In this document: positions 23,738 through 30,361 of the stretch, piece after piece | Layout: the number at the start of each line of letters is the position of its first letter | Position numbering within the stretch: position 1 is the stretch's first letter | Assembly: GCA_007128045.1 (NCBI GenBank) | Contig: SKYG01000354.1 | Location: forward strand, 1-30,361 | Source of the DNA: Bacteroidales bacterium | GTDB taxonomy: Bacteria > Bacteroidota > Bacteroidia > Bacteroidales > UBA7960 | Direction: 5' to 3' | DNA length: 30,361 nt | The notes under the pieces: generated by a model | Told to the model about the DNA's origin: nothing | The model's input: the letters and a program-made list of their open reading frames with translations, nothing else | Database searches by the model: none | Program-made: the position numbers and the translations under genes

Positions 23738-24982
23738 ATGAAAACAATGAATCGTATCTTTTTGTCGGCAATTACATTAGCTGCAGTGATGTTTGGTTCC
23801 TGTACGCGAGATATAGCGGAAGTCATTATCGAAAATGAGAGTTCACTGATGCGGGTCGATGAGGCTGTTGTCATTAGCAGGGTTTCACTGGAGTCTGTGT
23901 TTGGCAACATACCTGCAGAATCTTTCCCCGTTTTGGTGGCTCCTGATGGCAGTATTCTGGCATCGCAATACGATGATCTCACCGGCGATGGGCGCTGGGA
24001 TGAATTGTTTCTTCTGGTGAATATGGAACCTGAAAGCTCAGTGGCCTACACCGTATCATTTATTGACAGTAGAGATATGCCAGTCATCAATCCGCGAACC
24101 AATATCCGTTTTGCACGTATTGATGGCACAGAATACATTCCGCTGATCACCGCCAATCGTTTGAGCGCCGCTGATGGGCTGGCAGGCGGGAAGTTTCAAT
24201 TTGAAGGACCAGGCTGGGAAAACGACCGCGTTGGCTTCCGGAACTATTTCGACATTCGCAACGGCATAGATATTTTTGGGAAACTGACATCTGACATGGT
24301 GCTGGATCGAGTGGGGATAAACGAAAACTATCATGTTCATCAAGAGTGGGGAATGGACATTCTCAAGGTTGGTGCCTCTCTGGGTGGTGGTTCTCTGGCA
24401 CTTGAACGGAATGGTAATTTACATCGTGTGGCACCTGATGCTGAAGGCACCTACGAACTCATCACACAAGGACCGCTAAGGTCTGTGTTTCAACTGAGGT
24501 TCGATAATTGGTTAATTGATGACAACACCTATACACTTGTACATGAAATAAGTATACATGGTGGTGCCTGGTTTTACGAGAGTAAGGTATATCTCGACGC
24601 ACCAGGTGGTCAACATACCATCATTGGTGGTATTACCAGTCTTGATCTGGATGATAAAACGGCATACCGGGAAATAAGATCAGAAGGAGTTGTTGCTTTT
24701 GGAACACATGGCACACAGGCAATAGAAGGAGAGGTTTTGGGTATGGCCATTATGGTTGATGAAGATTTCTATGCGGGCTATGAGTATATAGAGGAAGGCG
24801 AAGATATTTCAGATACCTTCATGATCAACATGAGCCATTCTGATGATAAGTCTGTATCATTCAGGTTTTATTCCTGCTGGGAACTATCAGAGCCACGCTT
24901 TTCTCAGGCTGATTATTACTATGAATTTCTCGAACTGGAAAGCAGGAAAAAAGCCCAACCCCTCATAGTGACATACAGATAG
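23738..24982 (+). CDS. DUF4861 family lipoprotein
   Basis: A 414-residue protein with a lipoprotein signal peptide (FGSC, Cys22), hence periplasmic or outer-membrane anchored. It is a beta-rich protein with the DUF4861 pattern: VDEAVVIS, DGSILASQYDDLTGDGRWDELFLLVNM near the N-terminus, the GPGWENDRVGFRNYFDIRNGIDIFGK and NYHVHQEWGMDILKVGASLGGGSLAL core, and WELSEPRFSQADYYYEFLE at the end. DUF4861 genes occur in Bacteroidota loci for uronic-acid polysaccharides. With kduI and kduD in the same unit, an extracytoplasmic step on an unsaturated or acidic oligosaccharide is a reasonable inference, but the reaction is not known to me. It is the last gene of the unit and converges with gnd. Confidence 0.85.
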   Translation: MKTMNRIFLSAITLAAVMFGSCTRDIAEVIIENESSLMRVDEAVVISRVSLESVFGNIPAESFPVLVAPDGSILASQYDDLTGDGRWDELFLLVNMEPESSVAYTVSFIDSRDMPVINPRTNIRFARIDGTEYIPLITANRLSAADGLAGGKFQFEGPGWENDRVGFRNYFDIRNGIDIFGKLTSDMVLDRVGINENYHVHQEWGMDILKVGASLGGGSLALERNGNLHRVAPDAEGTYELITQGPLRSVFQLRFDNWLIDDNTYTLVHEISIHGGAWFYESKVYLDAPGGQHTIIGGITSLDLDDKTAYREIRSEGVVAFGTHGTQAIEGEVLGMAIMVDEDFYAGYEYIEEGEDISDTFMINMSHSDDKSVSFRFYSCWELSEPRFSQADYYYEFLELESRKKAQPLIVTYR

Positions 24983-25080
24983 ACTATTGCTCCTTTGCAA
25001 CATACCTATATGCCGGTCATTGTCAAACATCTTGCGTGACTTACAGATAGGCTATTACTCCTCAGCAATAGCCTATTCTA
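24965..25080. repeat. Imperfect direct repeat of the DUF4861 gene 3' end
   Basis: The stop-codon region GTGACATACAGATAGACTATTGCTCCT (from 24970) recurs about 70 bp later as GTGACTTACAGATAGGCTATTACTCCT, including an in-frame copy of the terminal codons and the TAG. The two copies, about 38 nt each, differ at a few positions. The second copy includes the hairpin at 25047-25076. Confidence 0.65.
25047..25076. terminator. Hairpin (10-bp stem) between convergent genes
   Basis: ATAGGCTATT and AATAGCCTAT pair perfectly over 10 bp with a 10-nt loop. It lies between the convergent DUF4861 and gnd genes and is followed on the plus strand by TCTATTTCGGGCTTTT. Without a continuous T-run it is a moderate terminator candidate; a second small hairpin (TAACCC/GGGTTA) lies at 25114-25129. 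Confidence 0.55.
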
Positions 25081-25184
25081 TTTCGGGCTTTTATCCCTAA
25101 TGTGATATTCTAATAACCCATTCGGGTTACATGCACTCAAGCCTGTTTTTGAGGGTTTTGTGGGTTTTTACCAGAGGTATCAGA

Positions 25185-26639
25185 CTATACGTTATATGTT
25201 GTTGATGCTGTAGTGCCTCCTCTGCCGGTCCAGTTGGTATGAAAATATTTACCCCGTGGCTGGTCAATTCTTTCGTAAGTATGTGCTCCAAAATAGTCGC
25301 GTTGTGCCTGAAGAAGGTTTGCCGGCAGTCTTGCGCTGCGATACCCGTCGAAATAGCTCAGGGCTGATGAAAGTGCTGGTACCGGTATGCCGTTGGTAAC
25401 AGCAGTTGCCACAACACGGCGCCAGCTTTCAGAAGCATCATGGAGCTTATCTTTGAAATACTCTACGAGCATCAGATTGTGTAGCCCGGGTTCTTTATCA
25501 AAAGCCTCTTTGATCTTTCCAAGGAATATAGACCGGATGATACAGCCACCACGCCACATCAATGCAATGCCACCATAGTTCAGATCCCATCCAAATTCCT
25601 CTGCAGCAGCACGCATCATTACATATCCCTGGGTATAGGAGACGATCTTCGATGCCAGCAAGGCCTTTCGTATATCTTCTATGAACAGGTCTCTGTCACC
25701 TGTGAATGCCGTGTTTGGTCCCGACAGTATTTTCGAGGCCTTTACGCGTTCATCTTTTTGAGCCGACAGAAACCTGGAAAAGACAGATTCCCCAATCAGG
25801 GTAAGTGGTATTCCCAGGTCAAGTGCCGTAACAGCAGTCCATTTTCCGGTTCCTTTCTGACCGGCTGTGTCAAGGATTTTTTCAACCAGAGGCTGACCAT
25901 CTTCATCTTTGTAAGCAAGTATGTCGCGGGTAATTTCAATAAGATAGGAGTCCAGCTCTCCTTTATTCCATTCTTTGAACACCTGATGCATCTTATCGGC
26001 CGACAATCCCAACATATCTTTCATCACCTGGTACGCCTCACATATGAGTTGCATGTCGCCGTACTCAATGCCATTATGTACCATTTTTACAAAATGGCCG
26101 GCACCAGCTTCTCCAACCCAGTCGCAGCAAGGTGTTCCATCTTCTACCTTGGCAGATATATCCTGGAATATTCCCTTTACATATGGCCAGGCCTTTTTAG
26201 AACCTCCGGGCATGATCGAGGGCCCCTTCAAAGCACCCTCCTCCCCGCCTGAGACTCCGGTGCCTATGTATAGAAACCCTTTGCTTTCAAGATAGGTAGT
26301 TCGGCGGTTGGTGTCGGGGAAATGTGTGTTGCCCCCGTCAATGATGATATCTCCAGGTGAAAGAAGAGGAAGTAACAAGTCAATGAGATCATCAACAGGC
26401 TTTCCTGCTTTCACCATCAGCATCACCTTACGGGGCGACTTTAAAGAATCGACAAGTTCTTCCAGGCTATAGGCACCGATAATATTCTTGCCTTTTCCCC
26501 GGCCATTTACAAAATTCTCTACTTTTTCTGTCGAACGGTTGTAAACGGATACAAAATATCCTTTACTTTCCATGTTCAATACCAGGTTTTCGCCCATTAC
26601 GGCCAACCCGATCAATCCAATGTCTGCTTTTTCTTTCAT
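25185..26639 (-). CDS. gnd: 6-phosphogluconate dehydrogenase, decarboxylating
   Basis: The 484-residue enzyme oxidises and decarboxylates 6-phosphogluconate to ribulose-5-phosphate in the pentose phosphate pathway. It shows the nucleotide-binding GLAVMGENL (10-18 region), NRST (34-37) of NADP+ enzymes, GTGVSGGEEGALKGPSIMPGG, the catalytic K185, N189 and E192 (GHFVKMVHNGIEYGDMQ), and the C-terminal YFGAHTYERIDQPRGKYFHTNWTGRGG. Length is normal for the long bacterial form. It is the last gene of the larA-like/gfo/pdxB/gnd row on the minus strand. The 132-nt gap upstream holds repeats, so cotranscription is uncertain. Confidence 0.97.
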   Translation of the reverse strand: MKEKADIGLIGLAVMGENLVLNMESKGYFVSVYNRSTEKVENFVNGRGKGKNIIGAYSLEELVDSLKSPRKVMLMVKAGKPVDDLIDLLLPLLSPGDIIIDGGNTHFPDTNRRTTYLESKGFLYIGTGVSGGEEGALKGPSIMPGGSKKAWPYVKGIFQDISAKVEDGTPCCDWVGEAGAGHFVKMVHNGIEYGDMQLICEAYQVMKDMLGLSADKMHQVFKEWNKGELDSYLIEITRDILAYKDEDGQPLVEKILDTAGQKGTGKWTAVTALDLGIPLTLIGESVFSRFLSAQKDERVKASKILSGPNTAFTGDRDLFIEDIRKALLASKIVSYTQGYVMMRAAAEEFGWDLNYGGIALMWRGGCIIRSIFLGKIKEAFDKEPGLHNLMLVEYFKDKLHDASESWRRVVATAVTNGIPVPALSSALSYFDGYRSARLPANLLQAQRDYFGAHTYERIDQPRGKYFHTNWTGRGGTTASTTYNV

Positions 26640-26714
26640 AATTGTATTATTATTGTTGATTTGTTGATTCGTTTATTTGTTAGTTGTTAGGTTACCAGAA
26701 TACGAGGTCAATAT

Positions 26715-26735
26715 GTAAACCATAAACCATAAACA
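26715..26735. repeat. 7-bp tandem array (ATAAACC) x 3
   Basis: GTAAACC, ATAAACC and ATAAACA in tandem. This is the reverse complement of the GGTTTAT array at 5010-5035, although the flanking genes at both sites lie on the minus strand, so the unit has opposite orientation relative to its genes. Confidence 0.8.
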
Positions 26736-26738
26736 AAC

Positions 26739-26766
26739 TTTCGACCTTTGACCTTTGACCTTTGAC
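26739..26766. repeat. 7-bp tandem array (CTTTGAC) x 4
   Basis: TTTCGAC followed by three exact CTTTGAC units, ending 5 nt before the pdxB stop codon region. It is the reverse complement of the word family at 16723-16750. Confidence 0.85.
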
Positions 26767-26771
26767 TGATT

Positions 26772-27893
26772 CTAGATATTAAACCCCAGGGTCTTTGCAA
26801 TTAATGTTGATGGCTCATGTGTTTGATCTAAATGGACAGTAAAAGCAGGAGGTTCTCTGCGGACCGGATAGTCTTCCCGTTGTTTTTCAAATGTTTCCGG
26901 GGCTGATCTCAGCTTGTCGGAATCCTGTTTAATGTTATAGGTATGTAAAGCCAGCTGACAAAAAATTTGTTCGGGAGTTTTATCCTCCAAATTTACATAT
27001 ATATCTGCTTGTTCAGGTTCTTGGATGGATTCCGGGCTCCAATGATCCTTCCCCAATTTAAAATAGCGGCTCACCGCCCTTACACTCATAGCAGTGCCGT
27101 TGGCTTTGCCATCCAGTGAATATCCGGCGATATGGGGTGTAGCAAGGGTCGCGTGTTGAAGCAATTCAATAGAAATATGCGGTTCGTTTTCCCATACATC
27201 GATCATGGCACCGGCCAGCTGTTTGTTTTTTAATACCTCGACAAGCGACTTTGTGTCTGTTACTTCTCCCCTTGAGGTGTTTATAAACCAGCTGTCAGGC
27301 TTCATTTTTGTGAAGAATGCTTCATTCGCCATATGAAAGGTTTTGTTGATACCTTTTAGAGTAAGCGGTACATGTAAGGTAATGACATCAGATTGGCTGA
27401 TCAACGTATCCAGGTCCACAAATCCTTTGGCCCCTTCCTTGCGTTCACGAGGGGGGTCATTCACGAGGGTGTTGATACCAAGGCTTTTTGCCATGGCTTC
27501 TACCCTTGATCCAACATGTCCGGCTCCAATGATTCCTATGGTAAGTTCCGAAAAACATTTCTTCTCTTGTTGGATGATGCAGGCCAGGGCTGATGCGATA
27601 TATTGCTTTACCGAGTTTGCGTTGCAACCAGGCGCGTTTGTCCAGTAAATATTGTGTGTTTCGCAATAATCAGTATCTATATGGTCGTATCCTATGGTTG
27701 CCGAAGCAATGCATCTGATGTTAGTGCCAGATAGCAATTCACTATTGCAATTGGTGCGGGTTCTGATAATTAGTGCATCGGCATCAGCTATATCATTACG
27801 GGAGATACTTTTCCCGGGCATATATATCATATCTGCAGTGCTTTCAAAAGCACCTGACAAGAACGGAATTTTATGGTCAGCAACTATCTTCAT
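26772..27893 (-). CDS. pdxB: Erythronate-4-phosphate dehydrogenase
   Basis: A D-2-hydroxyacid dehydrogenase that oxidises 4-phosphoerythronate in the DXP-dependent pathway to pyridoxal phosphate. From the chosen ATG at 27893 it has 373 residues, the length of PdxB. It begins MKIVADHKIPFLSGAFE and shows RTRT, SATIGYDHID, the Rossmann IGIIGAGHVGSRVE, STSRGE-type NTSRGEV, WENEPHI and the catalytic His in ATPHIAGYSLDGKANGT, plus the small PdxB C-terminal dimer domain. The open frame extends upstream to 27923, but that ATG overlaps the gfo gene. The ATG at 27893 lies one base after the gfo stop (TAATATG) and aligns with family starts. The two genes are clearly coupled. Confidence 0.92.
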   Translation of the reverse strand: MKIVADHKIPFLSGAFESTADMIYMPGKSISRNDIADADALIIRTRTNCNSELLSGTNIRCIASATIGYDHIDTDYCETHNIYWTNAPGCNANSVKQYIASALACIIQQEKKCFSELTIGIIGAGHVGSRVEAMAKSLGINTLVNDPPRERKEGAKGFVDLDTLISQSDVITLHVPLTLKGINKTFHMANEAFFTKMKPDSWFINTSRGEVTDTKSLVEVLKNKQLAGAMIDVWENEPHISIELLQHATLATPHIAGYSLDGKANGTAMSVRAVSRYFKLGKDHWSPESIQEPEQADIYVNLEDKTPEQIFCQLALHTYNIKQDSDKLRSAPETFEKQREDYPVRREPPAFTVHLDQTHEPSTLIAKTLGFNI

Positions 27894-27894
27894 A

Positions 27895-28890
27895 TTATGC
27901 ATCGTATCTGCCAAGGATAACATCCATTATTTTGCTTGTTCTGGCTGCAGCTCTTGAGTTATCTGCGACGAATTCATGGTGGATAAGGTCATTAACCACA
28001 GACTGTATCATGGGTTGCTGGATGTGTTGCGGAGGCTTTAGATCAAAAAGCTGCTCTCCGTTGGTATTTTTTAGGATGATTGGTGTGAATTCAAAAGAAG
28101 AAAAACTAATCTTGCCTTCGCTTCCAACGATTTCAAACAAATCCGTTTTTGCAGATTGATGGGTGGTAAATATCCATTGACCTATACCCGTCAATCCGGA
28201 GTCGTATCCAAACATGGCTGCCACCATGTCTTCTACCTCATAAAGTCCCGCCTGATTCGTTGATACACCTTTTGTCCATGAGATGGGGCCAAAAAAGAAA
28301 TCAATCAGATCAACCTGATGTGAACCCATGTCATAAAAATAACCTGCACCTGCAATGTCACTTTTAACTCTCCAATGTGGGTTCATCCTGTCAAGGTCTT
28401 CATTTCGGGGCGGCAGGTATAAATGAATACTAAATGAACGTGGTTTCCCGATCGCATGGCTGTCGAGCAACTCCTTTACTTTTAGAAAATATGACAGAGA
28501 TCTTCTGTAATAGGCGACATACAACGGTATACTGTATTTTTCTGATACGTTGATCATTTCTAAACATTCCTGGTATGAATGGGCCATAGGTTTTTCTACA
28601 TAAACAGGTTTACCGCATTCAATAATTTTTTTGGTGTAGAACGCATGACTATCAGGGGGTGTTGCGACGTAAACGGCATCTACATCAGGGTCATTGATCA
28701 ATGCATCGGCATCACTGTACCAATTTTGTACACCATGTCTTAATGCATAATCCTTGGCCTTATTCGCGTTTCTGCGCATCACGGCTACCAGAGAAGAATT
28801 ATTGGCTTTGTCGAAAGCCGGGCCACTTTTTACCTCGGCAACGTTGCCACAACCAATAATTCCCCATCGTATGTGTTTGAGCTTTTTCAT
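27895..28890 (-). CDS. Gfo/Idh/MocA family oxidoreductase
   Basis: A 331-residue NAD(P)-dependent sugar or cyclitol oxidoreductase. The Rossmann motif WGIIGCGNVAE (9-19) and the catalytic VEKPMAHS (EKP at 99-101) are clear. The C-terminal alpha/beta domain carries GYFYDMGSHQVDLIDFFFG, the usual GG...D/xGxHxxD region. There is no twin-arginine signal, so it is cytoplasmic. The substrate cannot be told from sequence. Its stop is one base from the pdxB ATG, an unexpected pairing of a sugar oxidoreductase with vitamin B6 biosynthesis. The start at 28890 is preceded by an 8-bp array beginning 12 nt upstream. Confidence 0.93.
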   Translation of the reverse strand: MKKLKHIRWGIIGCGNVAEVKSGPAFDKANNSSLVAVMRRNANKAKDYALRHGVQNWYSDADALINDPDVDAVYVATPPDSHAFYTKKIIECGKPVYVEKPMAHSYQECLEMINVSEKYSIPLYVAYYRRSLSYFLKVKELLDSHAIGKPRSFSIHLYLPPRNEDLDRMNPHWRVKSDIAGAGYFYDMGSHQVDLIDFFFGPISWTKGVSTNQAGLYEVEDMVAAMFGYDSGLTGIGQWIFTTHQSAKTDLFEIVGSEGKISFSSFEFTPIILKNTNGEQLFDLKPPQHIQQPMIQSVVNDLIHHEFVADNSRAAARTSKIMDVILGRYDA

Positions 28891-28902
28891 CTGTTTAAAA
28901 TT

Positions 28903-28934
28903 GTCTGAAAGTCTGAAAGTCTGAAGGTCTGAAA
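28903..28934. repeat. 8-bp tandem array (GTCTGAAA/G) x 4
   Basis: Four consecutive octamers (GTCTGAAA, GTCTGAAA, GTCTGAAG, GTCTGAAA) lie 12 nt upstream of the gfo start. It is the same unit as at 22772-22819 but in the opposite orientation relative to transcription. Confidence 0.92.
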
Positions 28935-29007
28935 GTCGCTCTATGCTCTACGCTTATAATCATCCTCATGTTTGTCAAAGCGTTTGTCATGGGTATTTCA
29001 TCTGTTT

Positions 29008-30279
29008 CTATAAAAACCTCTCTTTGGATGCCCAAAGTCCCAATGCCGGATTAGAGATAAAAAATATTTCTTCTCCATCCGGAAGGTTATTAAAACCATC
29101 ATTCAGGGTTTCCGGATTGTACCGTTGCATCATTTCATCGAGGGATGCATGGTCAAAAAATACCGATTCAATCTCATTTTTACTAAGTTGTCCCGGGCAG
29201 TAGGTGATGTTGAATCTTTTTTCGGATGAACCGTGTATGAGGTGGGCTGCTGCACTCAGGTTGTTCTTAAGGTCGTCATTCTTCTTTGTGCATTCTAAGA
29301 CCTCCGGAGTAGTCATATAGCCATATTTTCTTATTAGAAGGTCTATTTGTTTGTCTTCACCAAATTCTTTCAGCCCGGGAGCGAGTACGATGAGTTCACC
29401 ACCATCGGCAATGGCCATTCGTGTGCGGTATATGCTTTTGTTGCCAAGCCAGGTGCTTTTAAACTCTTCGGGGTCAAGGTATACGACTACTTTTTTTAAG
29501 GGTTTGTCGAGCATGGTAAAGTTCACTTTCAACGACAATGCCGCTGCCAGTTCGAAACATTCGAAGTCATCACCAATATACAATCCCCTTACTGTTAACT
29601 TTCCTTCCGGGGTTTTTCCTATCACTGTTAATATGTAAACAATGGGCATGTTGTTGGCAAAGTGTTCGGAAGCATAGTTCAGAACTTTTCTTACCGGGGT
29701 GTTTGCCCGTCCCATAATTCTTTCCATTCCGTAGGCGGCACCCAGAAAATGACTTTTGTTAATGCCTTCCTGCCCTCCGGTGCCTACAAAAATATTTTTG
29801 TTGTGGTTTGCCATGCCAATTACTTCATGGGGAACCACCTGTCCTATGGAAAGGATGAGGTCGTGCCCGCCTTCAACCAGTAATTTGTTGACCTGTGCGG
29901 GCCATGGATAACTTACCAGGCCTTCAGAGACTTCGTGTACATATTCTGCAGGCACATCACCCAGGGGTATGATGTCGGTGCGCCAGCGGTGTTCGCGAAA
30001 TAGTGATACAGGCGTTTCTTCAAACATTTTACGTACCTCTTTGTGCGACATAGGCACATGGGTACCCAGTGCCGGCAGAATGTCTGTCAGATGATCACCA
30101 TAATAGTCATATGTCAGGCGTGTTAGCATGCCTGCCTGTGAATGGTAGCGGGTAAAGTCAGGCGGTATGGCGAGTACTTTTTTCCTGTTTCCAAGCCTGG
30201 CAAAAACCTCATAAAGTGCTTCACGAAGGTCATCCCTGCTGAGGCTGGTGTATTCAGAACCGTTGGCGTAATAGATCAT
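29008..30279 (-). CDS. LarA-family nickel-pincer-nucleotide racemase/epimerase
   Basis: The 423-residue protein belongs to the LarA (lactate racemase, DUF2088) family. All key LarA residues are present: D41/R44 (PPDFTR; LarA D72/R75), H74 (GTHVPM; H108), H151 (PHEVIG; H174), K161 (K184, which carries the nickel-pincer cofactor) and H177 (H200). The spacings H151-K161-H177 equal those of LarA. LarA homologues act on various 2-hydroxyacids, including sugar acids. In a window full of sugar-acid genes (gnd, gfo, kdu), a C2 epimerase of an aldonate or similar is possible, but this is inference. No larB, larC or larE is in the window, so the cofactor must be made elsewhere. The gene is first visible in the minus-strand row. 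Confidence 0.88.
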   Translation of the reverse strand: MIYYANGSEYTSLSRDDLREALYEVFARLGNRKKVLAIPPDFTRYHSQAGMLTRLTYDYYGDHLTDILPALGTHVPMSHKEVRKMFEETPVSLFREHRWRTDIIPLGDVPAEYVHEVSEGLVSYPWPAQVNKLLVEGGHDLILSIGQVVPHEVIGMANHNKNIFVGTGGQEGINKSHFLGAAYGMERIMGRANTPVRKVLNYASEHFANNMPIVYILTVIGKTPEGKLTVRGLYIGDDFECFELAAALSLKVNFTMLDKPLKKVVVYLDPEEFKSTWLGNKSIYRTRMAIADGGELIVLAPGLKEFGEDKQIDLLIRKYGYMTTPEVLECTKKNDDLKNNLSAAAHLIHGSSEKRFNITYCPGQLSKNEIESVFFDHASLDEMMQRYNPETLNDGFNNLPDGEEIFFISNPALGLWASKERFL

Positions 30280-30304
30280 AGGGGTTATTGTATTGGCGGT
30301 TTGC

Positions 30305-30361
30305 GAGGTTTCGAGGTTATGATGTTTTTAGGTTACGAGGTTACGAGGTTTCGAGGTTATG
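30305..30361. repeat. 8-bp tandem array (GAGGTTAC/GAGGTTTC), reaching the right edge
   Basis: Units GAGGTTTC, GAGGTTAT, then TAGGTTAC, GAGGTTAC, GAGGTTTC and GAGGTTAT, interrupted by GATGTTTT at 30321-30328. It lies 25 nt upstream of the LarA-like start and may continue past the window. Confidence 0.88.

Noticed and set aside
27894..27923. Longer pdxB start at 27923
   Set aside because: It would overlap the gfo gene by 29 nt and adds ten residues not typical of PdxB; the ATG at 27893 directly after the gfo stop fits better.

Overview
The window reads as chromosome of an uncultured-style, probably marine or gut-related Bacteroidota (Bacteroidales-like). Evidence for this is the Bacteroidetes-type V/A-ATPase operon containing a DUF2764 gene, HYR-repeat and DUF2207 proteins, promoters with the TAnnTTTG -7 box, starts that mostly lack a Shine-Dalgarno sequence, short lipobox signal peptides, and a PdxB-type erythronate-4-phosphate dehydrogenase. 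I see no rRNA, tRNA, CRISPR, transposase or phage gene.

Layout. (1) 1-1969, minus: 5' part of a large secreted HYR-repeat protein that runs off the left edge. (2) 2413-5000, minus: a TIM-barrel sugar isomerase/epimerase, then a DUF2207 membrane protein whose conserved Gly-rich C-terminus lies in the -1 frame, with two in-frame A AAA AAG slippery heptamers in the overlap. (3) 5265-12887, minus: a complete V/A-type ATPase operon E-DUF2764-A-B-D-I-K, closed by a strong terminator at 5088-5134; the K subunit keeps the full Na+-binding residue set known from Enterococcus hirae NtpK. (4) 13470-16720: a YceI-like lipoprotein, a carboxyltransferase (OadA/PycB-like, without a biotin domain) and an unknown six-helix membrane protein. 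(5) 16824-24982: a hexuronate/ketodeoxyuronate catabolic locus. On the minus strand are eda, dctP, dctQ and dctM (TRAP importer); on the plus strand are a LacI regulator, kduI, kduD and a DUF4861 lipoprotein. (6) 25185-30279, minus: a LarA-type racemase/epimerase, a Gfo/Idh/MocA oxidoreductase, pdxB and gnd.

How it works together. In region 5 the TRAP importer is predicted to bring in a uronate or unsaturated-uronate product. KduI and KduD convert 5-keto-4-deoxyuronate to 2-keto-3-deoxygluconate (KDG), and Eda cleaves the phosphorylated form; the KDG kinase is not in the window. The LacI protein sits between two promoters (eda and kduI) that each have a 14-bp pseudo-palindrome abutting the TAnnTTTG box in exactly the same geometry. 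This makes a compact two-promoter regulon with probable autoregulation. TRAP importers are Na+-coupled and the V-ATPase is predicted to pump Na+, so sodium may be the coupling ion for this lifestyle.

The most unusual structural feature is a set of about ten tandem arrays of 7- or 8-bp units that fill the gaps between genes in regions 2 and 4-6. Each array has its own unit sequence, several units recur at distant sites in opposite orientation, and most arrays begin or end within about 12 nt of a start or stop codon. They resemble the heptamer STRR repeats of cyanobacteria. Apart from a short remnant between atpB and atpD, the ATPase operon lacks them.
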